From: Hyphococcus lacteus
GTDB taxonomy: Bacteria; Pseudomonadota; Alphaproteobacteria; Caulobacterales; Parvularculaceae
Direction of reading: 5' to 3'
Assembly (NCBI RefSeq): GCF_041058985.1
Contig: NZ_JBEHZE010000001.1
Coordinates: 558,001 to 622,000 of the forward strand
Length of the DNA stretch: 64,000 nt
Below, piece after piece: positions 18,242 through 27,840 of this stretch (positions are counted from its first letter, which is position 1; every line of letters begins with the position of its first letter). The notes under the pieces are model-generated. The model saw only the letters and a list, made by a program, of their open reading frames with translations. It did no database searches and was not told the origin of the DNA. The position numbers and the translations under genes are program-made.

Positions 18242-18796
18242 CTAGGAAAGGGATTTCTCTTTGCGCCAATAGATTTCATTGACCCCGATATTCCGCGCTT
18301 CAATTCGCGCGGCAATAAAGAAGACATCGGAAAGCCGGTTCAAATATTGAAGCGCGAAAATCGCCTCTGGCGCATCGCGATAAAACGTTGCCATCGAGCG
18401 TTCAATTCGGCGGCAGGTTGCCCGCGCCACGTGGCAAAAACCAAGTACCGGCGCGCCGCCGGGAAGAATAAACTCCTTCAGCGGCGGCAAATCTGTGTTC
18501 AACTCTTCAGCCGCACCATCGAGCCGCGCAACATGACGTTCAGATAAAAGCGGCGTACCCGGAAAACACAAAGCCCCACCGAGATCAAAAAGATCGTGTT
18601 GAATCTCCGAAAGCAGTGCCGGTAGCACTCCAGCAGAAAGATGGCTTTGCACCACGCCAACCCAGCTATTCAGCTCATCCACATCGCCCAATAGCGCAAC
18701 TCGCGCGTCATCTTTAGGGACACGGGTTCCATCGCCCAGTGATGTTTCTCCTTTATCACCGCCCCTCGTCACAATTTTCGTCAGTCGGTTACTCAT
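18242..18796 (-). CDS. pduO: PduO-type ATP:cob(I)alamin adenosyltransferase
   Basis: 184 residues, the size of single-domain PduO/MMAB enzymes. The N-terminal ATP loop TRGGDKGETSLGDGTRVPKD, the DVDELNSWVG segment and the C-terminal RRIERSM and LNRLSD motifs identify the family. It transfers the 5'-deoxyadenosyl group of ATP to cob(I)alamin to make coenzyme B12. It is convergent with the B12 uptake operon, so imported corrinoid is likely converted to the coenzyme here, which is also the riboswitch ligand. Not under the riboswitch itself. Confidence 0.95.
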   Translation of the reverse strand: MSNRLTKIVTRGGDKGETSLGDGTRVPKDDARVALLGDVDELNSWVGVVQSHLSAGVLPALLSEIQHDLFDLGGALCFPGTPLLSERHVARLDGAAEELNTDLPPLKEFILPGGAPVLGFCHVARATCRRIERSMATFYRDAPEAIFALQYLNRLSDVFFIAARIEARNIGVNEIYWRKEKSLS

Positions 18797-18839
18797 TTAA
18801 ACACCGTCATACCGCGTAGACGCTTCATACAACAAAAAA

Positions 18840-18861
18840 GCGCCCGGCGATAACCGGGCGC
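18840..18861 (-). terminator. Intrinsic terminator of the peptide transporter gene
   Basis: GCGCCCGG (18840-18847) pairs with CCGGGCGC (18854-18861). On the minus strand the stem is followed by TTTTTTGTTG, so it ends the POT transporter transcript that stops at 18886. The plus side also has TTTTCC. Confidence 0.88.
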
Positions 18862-18885
18862 TTTTCCTTTAAGCAATCAAGACAT

Positions 18886-20718
18886 TTACGCGCCTTTTTT
18901 CTCAGGAGGATGAATGCCCCCTTCCATTGGCTGCCCCGCTTGCGCTTCGCCAGCAAGTGCATGGGACGGGTCACCCATCGTATCAATATGCATAAGCTTC
19001 TTGATCAATGGTGACACTAATAACATCACGAAACCTATCGCCATCGCCACGTAACCGACATTGGTATATACCGTCACATAAGTGGCTTTGGCAGCAGCAA
19101 CATCCGTCAGCTGACCACCAATAGTCTCCGCACCAGTCCCGCGTGCAATAACACCCGCAAGATAGTTAGAAAGACCAGAGTATAGGAACCAAGCTCCCAT
19201 GCTCATGCCAACGGCACGGGCTGGGGCAAGCTTGGTAACCTGCGAAAGCCCAACCGGCGATACCATCAATTCGCCCATGGTATGAACCCAATAGATCAAG
19301 AAGATAAAATAGACCGCCGTCATTGCAACGCCAGAACCCGACGCCGCAATTCCGCCAACAAGTGACAAGAATCCTAATCCAGCAAGGAACACGCCAATCG
19401 CAAATTTCACTGGTGCAGATGGTTCCATCTTACGCTTGGCAAGTGCGATCCACATCCATGCAAAAACTGGCGCAAACACAACGATGTAGGCTGCATTGAG
19501 GAATTGAAAGACAGGTGTCGGCACAGAAATGCCGAACATTGTTCTGTCTACCAAACGGTCGGTGAAAAGGGTGAGCGAAGAACCCGCCTGTTCAAACAAT
19601 GCCCAGAACGGGATCTGAGCAAGAATGAAGTAGATCGCGGCCAGCATTCGATCACGTTCCGTACCTTTGAGCTTCGTTACCGCATACCCGATGAGAAAGA
19701 CGAGGATCAAAATACCAAGACCGCCAACGAACCACTCCTCGATGAGATGCGAGTTCATCACAGTAAGCATCGCAACAATAATGATGCCGACACCAGCCAA
19801 ATAGCATGCCCATTCCACATTGATTGGGCCAAAGACTTTTTCTTTTAGCTTTGCATAACTCGGCGGATCCGCACGGCCCTCAAGCCAGGGTTGGAAAAAC
19901 AAGAACGTCAAAAGGCCGGCAAGCATACCAATGCCAGCAAGGCCAAAGCCCCATTTCCAACCCCAAACAATACCGATGATGCCGACAGTCAATGACGATA
20001 GCAGCGACCCAAGGTTGATTCCCATATAGAAAATAGTGAAACCCGAATCTCGCCGCGTATCACCAAGCCCATAAAGCGCACCAACAATGGTTGAGATATT
20101 CGCCTTTAGGAAGCCAACACCCGCAATAATCAGCGCTAGCGCCAAATAGAGCGTGTTGACGAAAACCTCTTCTTGTTCGATTCGCGTGTCATAAGCATCC
20201 GTTGGAATGGAGGCTGGCAAGCCGACAATTTCGGGCTGTTCAATCAACATCTCTTTTGCGCCCTCGCTAAAGGTGATGACTGATTGTCCGTTGTCGGAAA
20301 TAATGATTTGTGGCGCATCGCCACCCCGACCATCAAGCGTGATCTGATACTCTTGTCCTTCATAGGTTAGTATCTCTTTTGAGCCACTCCCCTCGAAAGC
20401 CATCAACCCGTGACCCATCACAAGAAGAATTGCGCCATAGGTCACCGCTTTTCGTTGTCCAAGATACTTGTCCGCCAACGATCCGCCGATGATGGTCATC
20501 ACATAAACCAGCGCAGTGTATGCGCCATACATGACTGCCGAACGCTCGTCCGAGAACAAGAAATGTTGGGTCAAATAAAGGACCAACAGTCCCCGCATGC
20601 CGTAATATGAAAACCGCTCCCACATTTCGGTGAAAAACAAAATGAAAAGGCCGCGTGGATGGCCAAGTATCGTTTTTTCGCCCGGGGGAATTGCCCCAAC
20701 GGCGCCTGAATCGCTCAT
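18886..20718 (-). CDS. POT-family proton-coupled oligopeptide transporter
   Basis: 610 residues from the ATG at 20718, chosen because AAGGAG lies five bases upstream; a longer reading to 20742 lacks a site. The proton-coupling motif ExxER is seen at E31-R35 (EMWERFSYYGMRGLLVLYLT). Twelve or more membrane helices follow. A large polar insert (about residues 105-185, rich in acidic residues) lies between early helices and is expected outside the membrane. The C-terminus is cytosolic and ends in a Pro/Gly-rich tail. Family members import di- and tripeptides. Single gene with its own terminator. Confidence 0.93.
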   Translation of the reverse strand: MSDSGAVGAIPPGEKTILGHPRGLFILFFTEMWERFSYYGMRGLLVLYLTQHFLFSDERSAVMYGAYTALVYVMTIIGGSLADKYLGQRKAVTYGAILLVMGHGLMAFEGSGSKEILTYEGQEYQITLDGRGGDAPQIIISDNGQSVITFSEGAKEMLIEQPEIVGLPASIPTDAYDTRIEQEEVFVNTLYLALALIIAGVGFLKANISTIVGALYGLGDTRRDSGFTIFYMGINLGSLLSSLTVGIIGIVWGWKWGFGLAGIGMLAGLLTFLFFQPWLEGRADPPSYAKLKEKVFGPINVEWACYLAGVGIIIVAMLTVMNSHLIEEWFVGGLGILILVFLIGYAVTKLKGTERDRMLAAIYFILAQIPFWALFEQAGSSLTLFTDRLVDRTMFGISVPTPVFQFLNAAYIVVFAPVFAWMWIALAKRKMEPSAPVKFAIGVFLAGLGFLSLVGGIAASGSGVAMTAVYFIFLIYWVHTMGELMVSPVGLSQVTKLAPARAVGMSMGAWFLYSGLSNYLAGVIARGTGAETIGGQLTDVAAAKATYVTVYTNVGYVAMAIGFVMLLVSPLIKKLMHIDTMGDPSHALAGEAQAGQPMEGGIHPPEKKGA

Positions 20719-20950
20719 AAATGCTCCTTGCGCAGCACCCAAATCCGCAGAAAGCTGATCGGGCTGCCCTTATATTCACCCCATGCGTCGCCCCCTCCGG
20801 ACGCGCATAAGCGGACACAATAAGCTCAAAATAGACGGAAAATCCAGCCGTTACGCACCCCCGGCATTTAGAAGATTGCCTCAACGTGACCGCATAGAAT
20901 GGCCGAATATCCCAATGGCTGCGCTTAGAGTTCGAAAATTGATCTGGAGA

Positions 20951-21202
20951 TTATCGCGATTTCAAAAGGAGGGCGCGAATCAACCCTGCCGCCGAAATCA
21001 CCAACCAAAATACCTCAATCACAAATGACGCTGCATTGAATGTATTGGAAAGCGAATAAAGAATAAGGATGGCCCCGATACCATTAAGGCCGGGATAGAG
21101 CGGTTTGCGCACATCCATTCGGCCCATCTGCGACAAGAAATATGTCCCAACCACGAGGGCAACACCAACAAACCCGACAAAGTCTGGAACAGTAAGCTGC
21201 AT
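20951..21202 (-). CDS. Small CBU_0592-like membrane protein
   Basis: 83 residues with three hydrophobic stretches: PDFVGFVGVALVVGTYFLSQ, GLNGIGAILILYSL and FVIEVFWLVISAAGLI. The pattern, with MDVRKPLYPGLNGIGA in the middle, resembles the uncharacterised CBU_0592 family of small inner membrane proteins. Function is unknown. It sits alone on the minus strand between the GNAT gene and the transporter. Confidence 0.7.
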   Translation of the reverse strand: MQLTVPDFVGFVGVALVVGTYFLSQMGRMDVRKPLYPGLNGIGAILILYSLSNTFNAASFVIEVFWLVISAAGLIRALLLKSR

Positions 21203-21278
21203 CTTATTGGTTTATCGGAATATCGATAATTGTCGAGGGCACAAAACAAAAATTGACTATCGCCGGATTAGTCACGCC

Positions 21279-21731
21279 TTAGATGGGCGGAGTCCAAAAA
21301 CATTTGCCCGTTTCGCGATATTTCGCCCCCAGCCCTTTATAAAAAGAAATTGCCTTTTTGTTTTCCGGCCTCACCGTCCAGCTCACTTGGGCCGATTGTT
21401 CTGTGGCAACCTCGAACACAGCTCGCATTAACGCTTCCCCCGCCCCATGGCCTCTACACTCAGCCACGACGAATAAGTCATCCAGCGTAATACGCGTGCG
21501 TCCGCTCCAAAGGTGAAAATCATGCGTATAGGTCGCATACCCTATTGGTCTGCCATCGAGAACTGCGAAAAAACCGCTCCACTTTGGATTTGGCCCAAAA
21601 CCGGAATTACGCAACTCTTCGGGCGTGACCGTTAAAAACTGGTCCTCACCCTCATGAATCGCCAGCGCAGTAATAAAGTCATAAAGCGTATCAACCTCAT
21701 TCTCGGCAATACGCGTTATGTTCAATTTCAT
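21279..21731 (-). CDS. GNAT family N-acetyltransferase
   Basis: About 150 residues. The acetyl-CoA-binding motif A is clear (DDLFVVAECRGHGAGEALMR, with the R/Q-x-x-G-x-G/A signature as RGHGAG). A typical C-terminal part follows (WTVRPENKKAISFYKGLGAKY). The architecture matches the PF00583 group close to diamine and amino acid acetyltransferases, but the substrate cannot be read from sequence. The ATG at 21731 is preferred; a GTG two codons earlier is possible, and neither has a strong ribosome site. It follows lpd on the same strand with only about 18 bases between them. Confidence 0.85.
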   Translation of the reverse strand: MKLNITRIAENEVDTLYDFITALAIHEGEDQFLTVTPEELRNSGFGPNPKWSGFFAVLDGRPIGYATYTHDFHLWSGRTRITLDDLFVVAECRGHGAGEALMRAVFEVATEQSAQVSWTVRPENKKAISFYKGLGAKYRETGKCFWTPPI

Positions 21732-21748
21732 GGGCACAATACTAGACG

Positions 21749-23152
21749 TTACGCCTGCATCGTCCAGCCTTCAACGGCCATCGCCGCTTGGCGGACGGCC
21801 TCGGATCGAGTGGGATGGGCATGGCATGTGCGCGCGATATCTTCGGATGCACCACCAAACTCCATGACGCTGACGGCCTCGGCAATCAACTCACCGGCCT
21901 CGACACCAACAATATGAACACCGAGCACGCGATCTGTTTCAGCATCAGCAAGCACTTTCACAAAACCATCTGTCTCATGATTAGTTTTCGCTCGACTGTT
22001 TGCCATGAATGGGAATTTACCAGTCTTATAGGAAACCCCTTCCTCTTTGAGCTGCTCTTCAGTTTTACCAACTGACGCCACTTCCGGATAGGTATAAACC
22101 ACATTCGGCACAGTCTCGTAATTTACGTGACCAGCTTTTCCTGCAATCAACTCGATGCAAGCGACCGCGTCATCCTCGGCTTTATGCGCCAACATAGGCC
22201 CATGAATGCAATCGCCAACCGCCCAAACTCCATCCACATTCGTCTTGAAGTGGTCAGTCAAAATAAATCCGCGCTTATCCGTTTTAACGCCAACGGTTTC
22301 AAGACCGAGTTTGTCCGTATGAGGACGACGCCCGATTGCAACTAAAACCGCATCAGCCGTGATGGTTTCGACCTCACCGCCCGCAGCAGGTTCTACGGTG
22401 AGCTTAACGTTGGATTTGTTTTTCTTTGCGCCCGTCACTTTTGACGAAAGCTTAAAGTCAACGCCCTGTTTTTTCAGAATACGCTGGAATTGTTTGGAAA
22501 CTTCACCATCCATAGTTGGCAGAATTCGATCAAGAAATTCAACGACCGTTACTTTCGCACCGACCCGGCGCCAAACTGAACCAAGTTCCAAGCCAATAAC
22601 ACCGCCGCCAATAACAACGAGATGCTTTGGCACTTTCGGTAACGCCAAAGCACCTGTGGACGACACAATCTGTGTCTCATCAATTTCGACGCCCGGCAAC
22701 GGCGTCACTTCGGAACCCGTTGCTATAACAATATTTTTTGCCTCAAGCTCAACGGTCTTCTCGCCCGTCACACGAACCTTACCGGGCGCAATGATCTCAC
22801 CAGCCCCAAGAAACGTCGTGACTTTGTTTTTCTTCATCAGAAACTCAACGCCGTTCGTCAGCGCATCGACGGCATCATCTTTTTGTTTGAGCATCTGTGG
22901 GAGATCAAGCGACACACCAGACGTTTTGATTCCAAGACCAGCAAAATCTTTCTCCGCGATCTCATAGAGCTGCGATGCGTGGAGCAGCGCCTTTGACGGA
23001 ATGCAACCAACGTTCAAGCAGGTTCCGCCAAGTTTTTTATTATCGCGCTTTTCGATTATCGCAGTCTTCAGCCCCAATTGACCGGCGCGAATAGCCGCGT
23101 TGTATCCGCCGGGACCGGCACCAATAATCACGACGTCAAATGATTCACTCAT
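21749..23152 (-). CDS. lpd: Dihydrolipoyl dehydrogenase (E3)
   Basis: 467 residues. The FAD-binding GAGPGGYNAAIRAGQLG, redox disulfide GGTCLNVGCIPSK (C45, C50), NAD motif GGGVIGLELGSVW, second FAD motif AVGDCIHGPMLAHKAEDD and the C-terminal His-Glu segment HAHPTRSE are all intact. It reoxidises the lipoamide of the E2 subunit of 2-oxoglutarate dehydrogenase. AAGGAA lies upstream of the ATG. It follows sucB on the same strand but a good intrinsic terminator stands between them, so it may be partly or separately expressed, as fits an E3 shared with other complexes. Confidence 0.97.
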   Translation of the reverse strand: MSESFDVVIIGAGPGGYNAAIRAGQLGLKTAIIEKRDNKKLGGTCLNVGCIPSKALLHASQLYEIAEKDFAGLGIKTSGVSLDLPQMLKQKDDAVDALTNGVEFLMKKNKVTTFLGAGEIIAPGKVRVTGEKTVELEAKNIVIATGSEVTPLPGVEIDETQIVSSTGALALPKVPKHLVVIGGGVIGLELGSVWRRVGAKVTVVEFLDRILPTMDGEVSKQFQRILKKQGVDFKLSSKVTGAKKNKSNVKLTVEPAAGGEVETITADAVLVAIGRRPHTDKLGLETVGVKTDKRGFILTDHFKTNVDGVWAVGDCIHGPMLAHKAEDDAVACIELIAGKAGHVNYETVPNVVYTYPEVASVGKTEEQLKEEGVSYKTGKFPFMANSRAKTNHETDGFVKVLADAETDRVLGVHIVGVEAGELIAEAVSVMEFGGASEDIARTCHAHPTRSEAVRQAAMAVEGWTMQA

Positions 23153-23182
23153 CTGAATTCCTTACTATTGTAAAAGCAAAAA

Positions 23183-23202
23183 CCGGCGCGAAATCGCGCC
23201 GG
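23183..23202 (-). terminator. Intrinsic terminator between sucB and lpd
   Basis: CCGGCGCG-AAAT-CGCGCCGG: an 8-bp stem with a tetraloop starting 8 bases past the sucB stop. On the minus strand it is followed by TTTTTGCTTTT. It should reduce read-through from sucAB into lpd. Confidence 0.85.
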
Positions 23203-23209
23203 CAAAAGA

Positions 23210-24733
23210 TTAAAGGTCCAACAACAAACGCTGCGGATCTTCGAGGTTCTCTTTGACACGCACAAGGAATGTCACCGCACCTTTTCCGTCAACGATGCGA
23301 TGATCGTAAGACATAGCAAGGTACATCATTGGGCGGATTATCACTTCGCCATTGCGCGCGATTGGACGTTGTTCAATGCGGTGCATCCCAAGGATGCCCG
23401 ATTGCGGTTGATTGAGGATCGGCGTCGAGAGAAGCGAGCCATAAACACCACCATTTGAGATAGTGAAAGTACCACCCTGCATATCTTCGAGTTTCAAATC
23501 ACCAGAGCGAGCTTTACGGCCATAATCAGCAATCTCAAGCTCAATCTCAGCCATTGATTTCAAGTCAGCATCACGAATAATCGGTACGACCAGACCTTTT
23601 TCCGTACCTACGGCAACACCAATATCATAATGATTTTTGTAAATAATGTCGGTGCCATCAATTTCAGCATTAACATCTGGCACTTCTTTCAGTGCATGGA
23701 CGCAGGCCTTAACAAAGAATGACATAAAGCCTAGCTTAATACCGTGCTTTTTATCAAATAGATCCTTGTACTGATTACGAAGCTCCATGACTGCCGTCAT
23801 ATCGACATCATTAAATGTCGTTAGCATCGCCGCGCTGTCCTGCGCTTCTTTCAACCGACGCGCAATTGTCTGGCGCAGACGAGACATCTTTACGCGCTCT
23901 TCGCGTTCGCCAAGGTCGCGTGGTGCGGATGGTGCACGCGTTTGTTGTGCTGGTGTCGACTGAGCAGCCAAGGCGTCGCCCTTGGTTACCCGACCGCCTT
24001 TACCTGATCCCTGGATCGCCGTCGCATCAAGGCCGCGCTCCGCAACCACCCGGCGCGGTGCCGGTGAAAGCGGTTTATCATTGCTGGCTGATACATCGTG
24101 TCCAGCCGCTGCTGCCGCACGCGGTGACGGACGATTAGCATCGCCAATCTCGCTAGACGAAGCCACACCATTAGCAGAAGCCCCAGCTTCGATAATTGCG
24201 ATCAGCGAGCCGACTTCAACCGTATCGCCTTCCGCAGCAATGATTTTTTTGATCACACCGCCCGCCGGTGCTGGGACATCCATGGCCGCTTTATCTGTTT
24301 CCAGACTGACAATTGGCTCGTCCAGCTCGACTGCGTCGCCTTCTTTTTTCAACCATTCGCCGATATCGGCTTCGGTTACGGATTCGCCAGACGCAGGTAC
24401 CCGCACTTCAATCTCTTCACCGCCGCCCGAGGCAGCCGCAGGTTTTGATTCAGTCTTTTTCGACGCTGGTTCCGTCTTTGCTTCTGCCGATGCGCCCGCA
24501 GCTTCAATCGCGCCCAACAGTGCATCCACCTCAACGGTGTCGCCTTCATTGGCAGAAATACTAGCGAGAACACCCGCTGCCGGCGCAGGCACCTCGACCG
24601 AAACTTTGTCCGTCTCCAGCTCAACCAACGGTTCATCAACGTTTACTGCGTCGCCCTCGTTCTTCATCCATTTCGCAATCGTGGCTTCGGTTACGGACTC
24701 GCCAAGCGTTGGGACGCGGATTTCGGTAGCCAT
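23210..24733 (-). CDS. sucB: 2-oxoglutarate dehydrogenase E2, dihydrolipoyl succinyltransferase, with two lipoyl domains
   Basis: 507 residues. Two lipoyl domains occur in tandem, each with an ETDK attachment lysine (K43 in VELETDKVSVEVP and K148 in VSLETDKAAMDVP), separated by an Ala/Glu/Lys-rich linker. A peripheral-subunit-binding domain follows (about 218-255: LSPAPRRVVAERGLDAT, GSGKGGRVTKGD). The acyltransferase core ends with the catalytic SYDHRIVDGKGA. Most E2o subunits carry one lipoyl domain, so the second is notable. AGGAGAT precedes the ATG. It lies 29 bases after sucA, so the two are surely co-transcribed; a terminator follows. Confidence 0.96.
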   Translation of the reverse strand: MATEIRVPTLGESVTEATIAKWMKNEGDAVNVDEPLVELETDKVSVEVPAPAAGVLASISANEGDTVEVDALLGAIEAAGASAEAKTEPASKKTESKPAAASGGGEEIEVRVPASGESVTEADIGEWLKKEGDAVELDEPIVSLETDKAAMDVPAPAGGVIKKIIAAEGDTVEVGSLIAIIEAGASANGVASSSEIGDANRPSPRAAAAAGHDVSASNDKPLSPAPRRVVAERGLDATAIQGSGKGGRVTKGDALAAQSTPAQQTRAPSAPRDLGEREERVKMSRLRQTIARRLKEAQDSAAMLTTFNDVDMTAVMELRNQYKDLFDKKHGIKLGFMSFFVKACVHALKEVPDVNAEIDGTDIIYKNHYDIGVAVGTEKGLVVPIIRDADLKSMAEIELEIADYGRKARSGDLKLEDMQGGTFTISNGGVYGSLLSTPILNQPQSGILGMHRIEQRPIARNGEVIIRPMMYLAMSYDHRIVDGKGAVTFLVRVKENLEDPQRLLLDL

Positions 24734-24762
24734 GCTTTAATCTCCTATGGAGGTAACGTGCC

Positions 24763-27741
24763 CTAAACTGACAACGCTTCGTCCAGAAATTCTTCAAGTT
24801 CTTGTTTATGTTTGCTCATCAGGCCAGTCGCCGGTGAGGCCGCAGCCGGACGCCCAACATAGCGCGCGCGCTTATGCTTGGCATCAATCTGATCAAGGGT
24901 CCATTCGATATTTGGTTCCATAAAGAACCATGCACCCATATTCTTTGGCTCTTCCTGACACCAGATCATTTCAGCATTACGGAAACGCTGAAGTTCCTTG
25001 ATCAACGAATGAGCCGGGAACGGATAGAATTGCTCAACTCGGAGCAAATAGACATTATCGATTCCGCGTTTTTCGCGCTCTTCGAGCAAGTCATAATAAA
25101 CCTTACCGGAACAAATCACGACGCGCTTAATTTTGGCATCAGAGACAAGCTTAACGGTCGAGCCCGGGCGATATTCTGCGTCATCCCACAAAACACGATG
25201 GAACGACGAACCCTCACTCATTTCCGCCAAGGTCGAGACACATTTTTTATGACGCAACAGTGATTTTGGCGTCATCAAAACAAGCGGTTTGCGGAAGTTG
25301 CGGCGCATTTGACGACGGAGAATATGGAAATAGTTCGCCGGTGTCGTGCAGTTTGCAACTTGCATATTGTCTTGTGCACAAAGCTGTAGGAACCGCTCTA
25401 GCCGTGCTGATGAATGTTCTGGCCCCTGACCTTCATAACCATGCGGCAGGAGCAATACGAGGCCACACATCCGAAGCCATTTACGCTCACCCGACGAAAT
25501 GAACTGGTCAATAATCGTCTGAGCACCATTGGCGAAGTCACCGAACTGACCTTCCCACAAAACGAGGAATTTCGGGTTTGCGAGCGAATAGCCATATTCA
25601 AAACCCATGACGGCAAATTCCGACAGATTTGAATCGTGGACTTCAAAGGTCGCATTCGCGCCATTAAGGTGACGCAGCGGGGTGTATGTTTTTTCTGTCT
25701 CTTGATCAATAAAGACTGCATGTCGTTGCGAGAATGTACCCCGTCGACAATCTTGGCCGGAAAGGCGAACGCCATAACCGTCTTTTACAAGACTTCCGAA
25801 CGCGAGCGCTTCGGCTGTCGCCCAATCAATGCCCTCGCCCGAATCGAACATTTTCTTTTTCTGATCAAGAATACGTCCGAGCGTTCGGTGGATATTAAAT
25901 CCCTTTGGTGCCGTCGTTAGTGACGCGCCCGTATCCTTTAAATCGTCAAGATCGACAGCCGTATCGCCACGACGATCTTCGTCCACCGGCGGGACAAAGC
26001 CAGACCACTGGCCATCGAGCCAATCCGCTTTGTTCGGCTTAAAGTTAGTTGCTGCCGAAAATTCATCGTCAAGGAACGTTCGGAAATTCGCTTGAGTGTC
26101 TTCGACTTCTTTATTGCCAACCATGCCTTCGTCGACCAACCGCTTGGCATAGATTTCGCGGGTAGACTTCAGGCTACGGATTTTTTTATACATCCGCGGC
26201 TGAGTGAAACTCGGTTCATCACCCTCGTTGTGACCAAATCGGCGATAACAGAACATGTCGATAACGACGTCTGACCCGAATTTCTGACGGAATTCCGTTG
26301 CGACCTTTGCGGCATAAACAACAGCCTCGGGATCATCACCGTTAACGTGGAAAATTGGTGCTTCAACCATTTTCGCAACGTCAGAAGGATAAGGTGACGA
26401 CCGGGAAAATTTCGGACTGGTCGTAAAACCAATTTGATTATTGACGATGAAATGGATTGTACCGCCAGCGCGATATCCGCGCAGTCCAGAAAACCCAAAA
26501 CATTCGGCAACAATACCCTGCCCAGCAAACGCTGCATCACCATGCAGCAAAAGCGGCAGAACATGCGTGCGCGGCGTATCTAAATCAGGCGGCTCAATCC
26601 GGTCCTGTTTTGAACGCGCCTTACCCAAGACAACCGGGTTCACCGCTTCAAGGTGAGAAGGGTTCGCCGTAAGCGACAAGTGGACTTTGTTGCCATCAAA
26701 TTCACGGTCAGATGATGCGCCAAGATGATACTTAACATCGCCTGAACCACCGACGTCGTCGGGGGTCACTGAACCGCCTTGGAATTCATGGAAAATATGA
26801 TGATAGGGCTTACCCATTACCGCCGCCAAAACGTTTAGACGACCGCGGTGCGGCATTCCGATCACGATTTCTTTTACCCCGAGCGCGCCACCACGTTTGA
26901 TGATCTGCTCGAGCGCTGGCACCATGGACTCGCCGCCATCAATGCCAAATCGCTTCGTACCCGTATATTTAGTGTTGAGGAAATTTTCAAAGCCCTCAGC
27001 CTCTACCAATTTTTGATAGATGGCACGCTTACCTTCGCTCGTAAACGTAATGTCTTTATCCGCGCCCTCGATGCGTTGTTGCATCCAAGCTTTTTGCTCC
27101 GGATTAGTGATATGCATGAACTCGACAGCGAACGTACCGCAATAAGTCCGCTTAAGAATATCAAGGATCTGGCGCAATGTTGCGGTTTCGAGCCCGAGCA
27201 CATTGTCGATAAAGATCGGACGATCCATGTCAGCTTCGGTAAAGCCGAGCGACGCCGGATCAAGTTCAGGATGTACTGTTTTGTTCTGCAACCCGAGAGG
27301 GTCGAGATCTGCGATTAAGTGTCCGCGAATTCGGTATGCACGGATCAACATCAACGCGCGCAACGAATCTTTGGTCGCTTGGCGCACATCAGCAAGCGAA
27401 GCCGCACCACCCGGAGCCGCTGCTGCCCGTTTCTCGATTTTCGCTTTCAACGCAGGCTCAAGTGCCGACCAATCACCGTCCAGCGCCGCCGTCAGCTCGC
27501 CATTAACCCGTGGCGGCCAATCTTGTCGGGCCCAACTTGGGCCGTCAGTCTGGGTAGAACCATCTGAGGCACCAGCTTCGCTTTGAAAGAAGTCGCGCCA
27601 TTCTTGGCTTACAGAGCCAGAGTCCGCTTTATAACGAGCGTATTGCGCTTCGAGATATCGAGCATTAGAGCCCGAGAGAATTGAGTCTGTTTCCGACTTA
27701 TTAGAAGCCGAATTTGCGGGAACTTCCCCGTCCTTGGCCAT
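24763..27741 (-). CDS. sucA: 2-oxoglutarate dehydrogenase E1 (thiamine diphosphate-dependent)
   Basis: 992 residues from the ATG at 27741. A longer reading would start with TTG at 27807 and add 22 residues not typical of the family. The N-terminal E2-binding region (SGSNARYLEAQYARYKAD) is followed by the core. MPHRGRLNVLA and HLGASSDRE belong to the ThDP fold, and GDDPEAVVYAAKVATEF plus RFGHNEGDEPSFTQP are strongly conserved catalytic-site segments. The pyrimidine-binding domain has GQDCRRGTFSQRH. The enzyme decarboxylates 2-oxoglutarate and passes succinyl groups to the SucB lipoyl arms. It lies 99 bases downstream of sucD and 29 bases upstream of sucB. Confidence 0.97.
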   Translation of the reverse strand: MAKDGEVPANSASNKSETDSILSGSNARYLEAQYARYKADSGSVSQEWRDFFQSEAGASDGSTQTDGPSWARQDWPPRVNGELTAALDGDWSALEPALKAKIEKRAAAAPGGAASLADVRQATKDSLRALMLIRAYRIRGHLIADLDPLGLQNKTVHPELDPASLGFTEADMDRPIFIDNVLGLETATLRQILDILKRTYCGTFAVEFMHITNPEQKAWMQQRIEGADKDITFTSEGKRAIYQKLVEAEGFENFLNTKYTGTKRFGIDGGESMVPALEQIIKRGGALGVKEIVIGMPHRGRLNVLAAVMGKPYHHIFHEFQGGSVTPDDVGGSGDVKYHLGASSDREFDGNKVHLSLTANPSHLEAVNPVVLGKARSKQDRIEPPDLDTPRTHVLPLLLHGDAAFAGQGIVAECFGFSGLRGYRAGGTIHFIVNNQIGFTTSPKFSRSSPYPSDVAKMVEAPIFHVNGDDPEAVVYAAKVATEFRQKFGSDVVIDMFCYRRFGHNEGDEPSFTQPRMYKKIRSLKSTREIYAKRLVDEGMVGNKEVEDTQANFRTFLDDEFSAATNFKPNKADWLDGQWSGFVPPVDEDRRGDTAVDLDDLKDTGASLTTAPKGFNIHRTLGRILDQKKKMFDSGEGIDWATAEALAFGSLVKDGYGVRLSGQDCRRGTFSQRHAVFIDQETEKTYTPLRHLNGANATFEVHDSNLSEFAVMGFEYGYSLANPKFLVLWEGQFGDFANGAQTIIDQFISSGERKWLRMCGLVLLLPHGYEGQGPEHSSARLERFLQLCAQDNMQVANCTTPANYFHILRRQMRRNFRKPLVLMTPKSLLRHKKCVSTLAEMSEGSSFHRVLWDDAEYRPGSTVKLVSDAKIKRVVICSGKVYYDLLEEREKRGIDNVYLLRVEQFYPFPAHSLIKELQRFRNAEMIWCQEEPKNMGAWFFMEPNIEWTLDQIDAKHKRARYVGRPAAASPATGLMSKHKQELEEFLDEALSV

Positions 27742-27840
27742 TGCCCTATCCGTCTTTACGCCGATTGACGCTAGCCCCTTAGATACGTCACGTTGCGCGG
27801 GTTTCAATCAAAATACACTGCCCATTAACGATAAAAGCGT

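Noticed and set aside
22359..22967. 202-codon plus-strand frame opposite lpd
   Set aside because: Fully within a well-supported gene and with low-complexity composition; no ribosome site.
23982..24740. 252-codon open frame on the plus strand opposite sucB
   Set aside because: It is antisense to the alanine- and glutamate-rich lipoyl domains and reads as Ser/Pro/Ala repeats. It is a shadow frame, not a gene.
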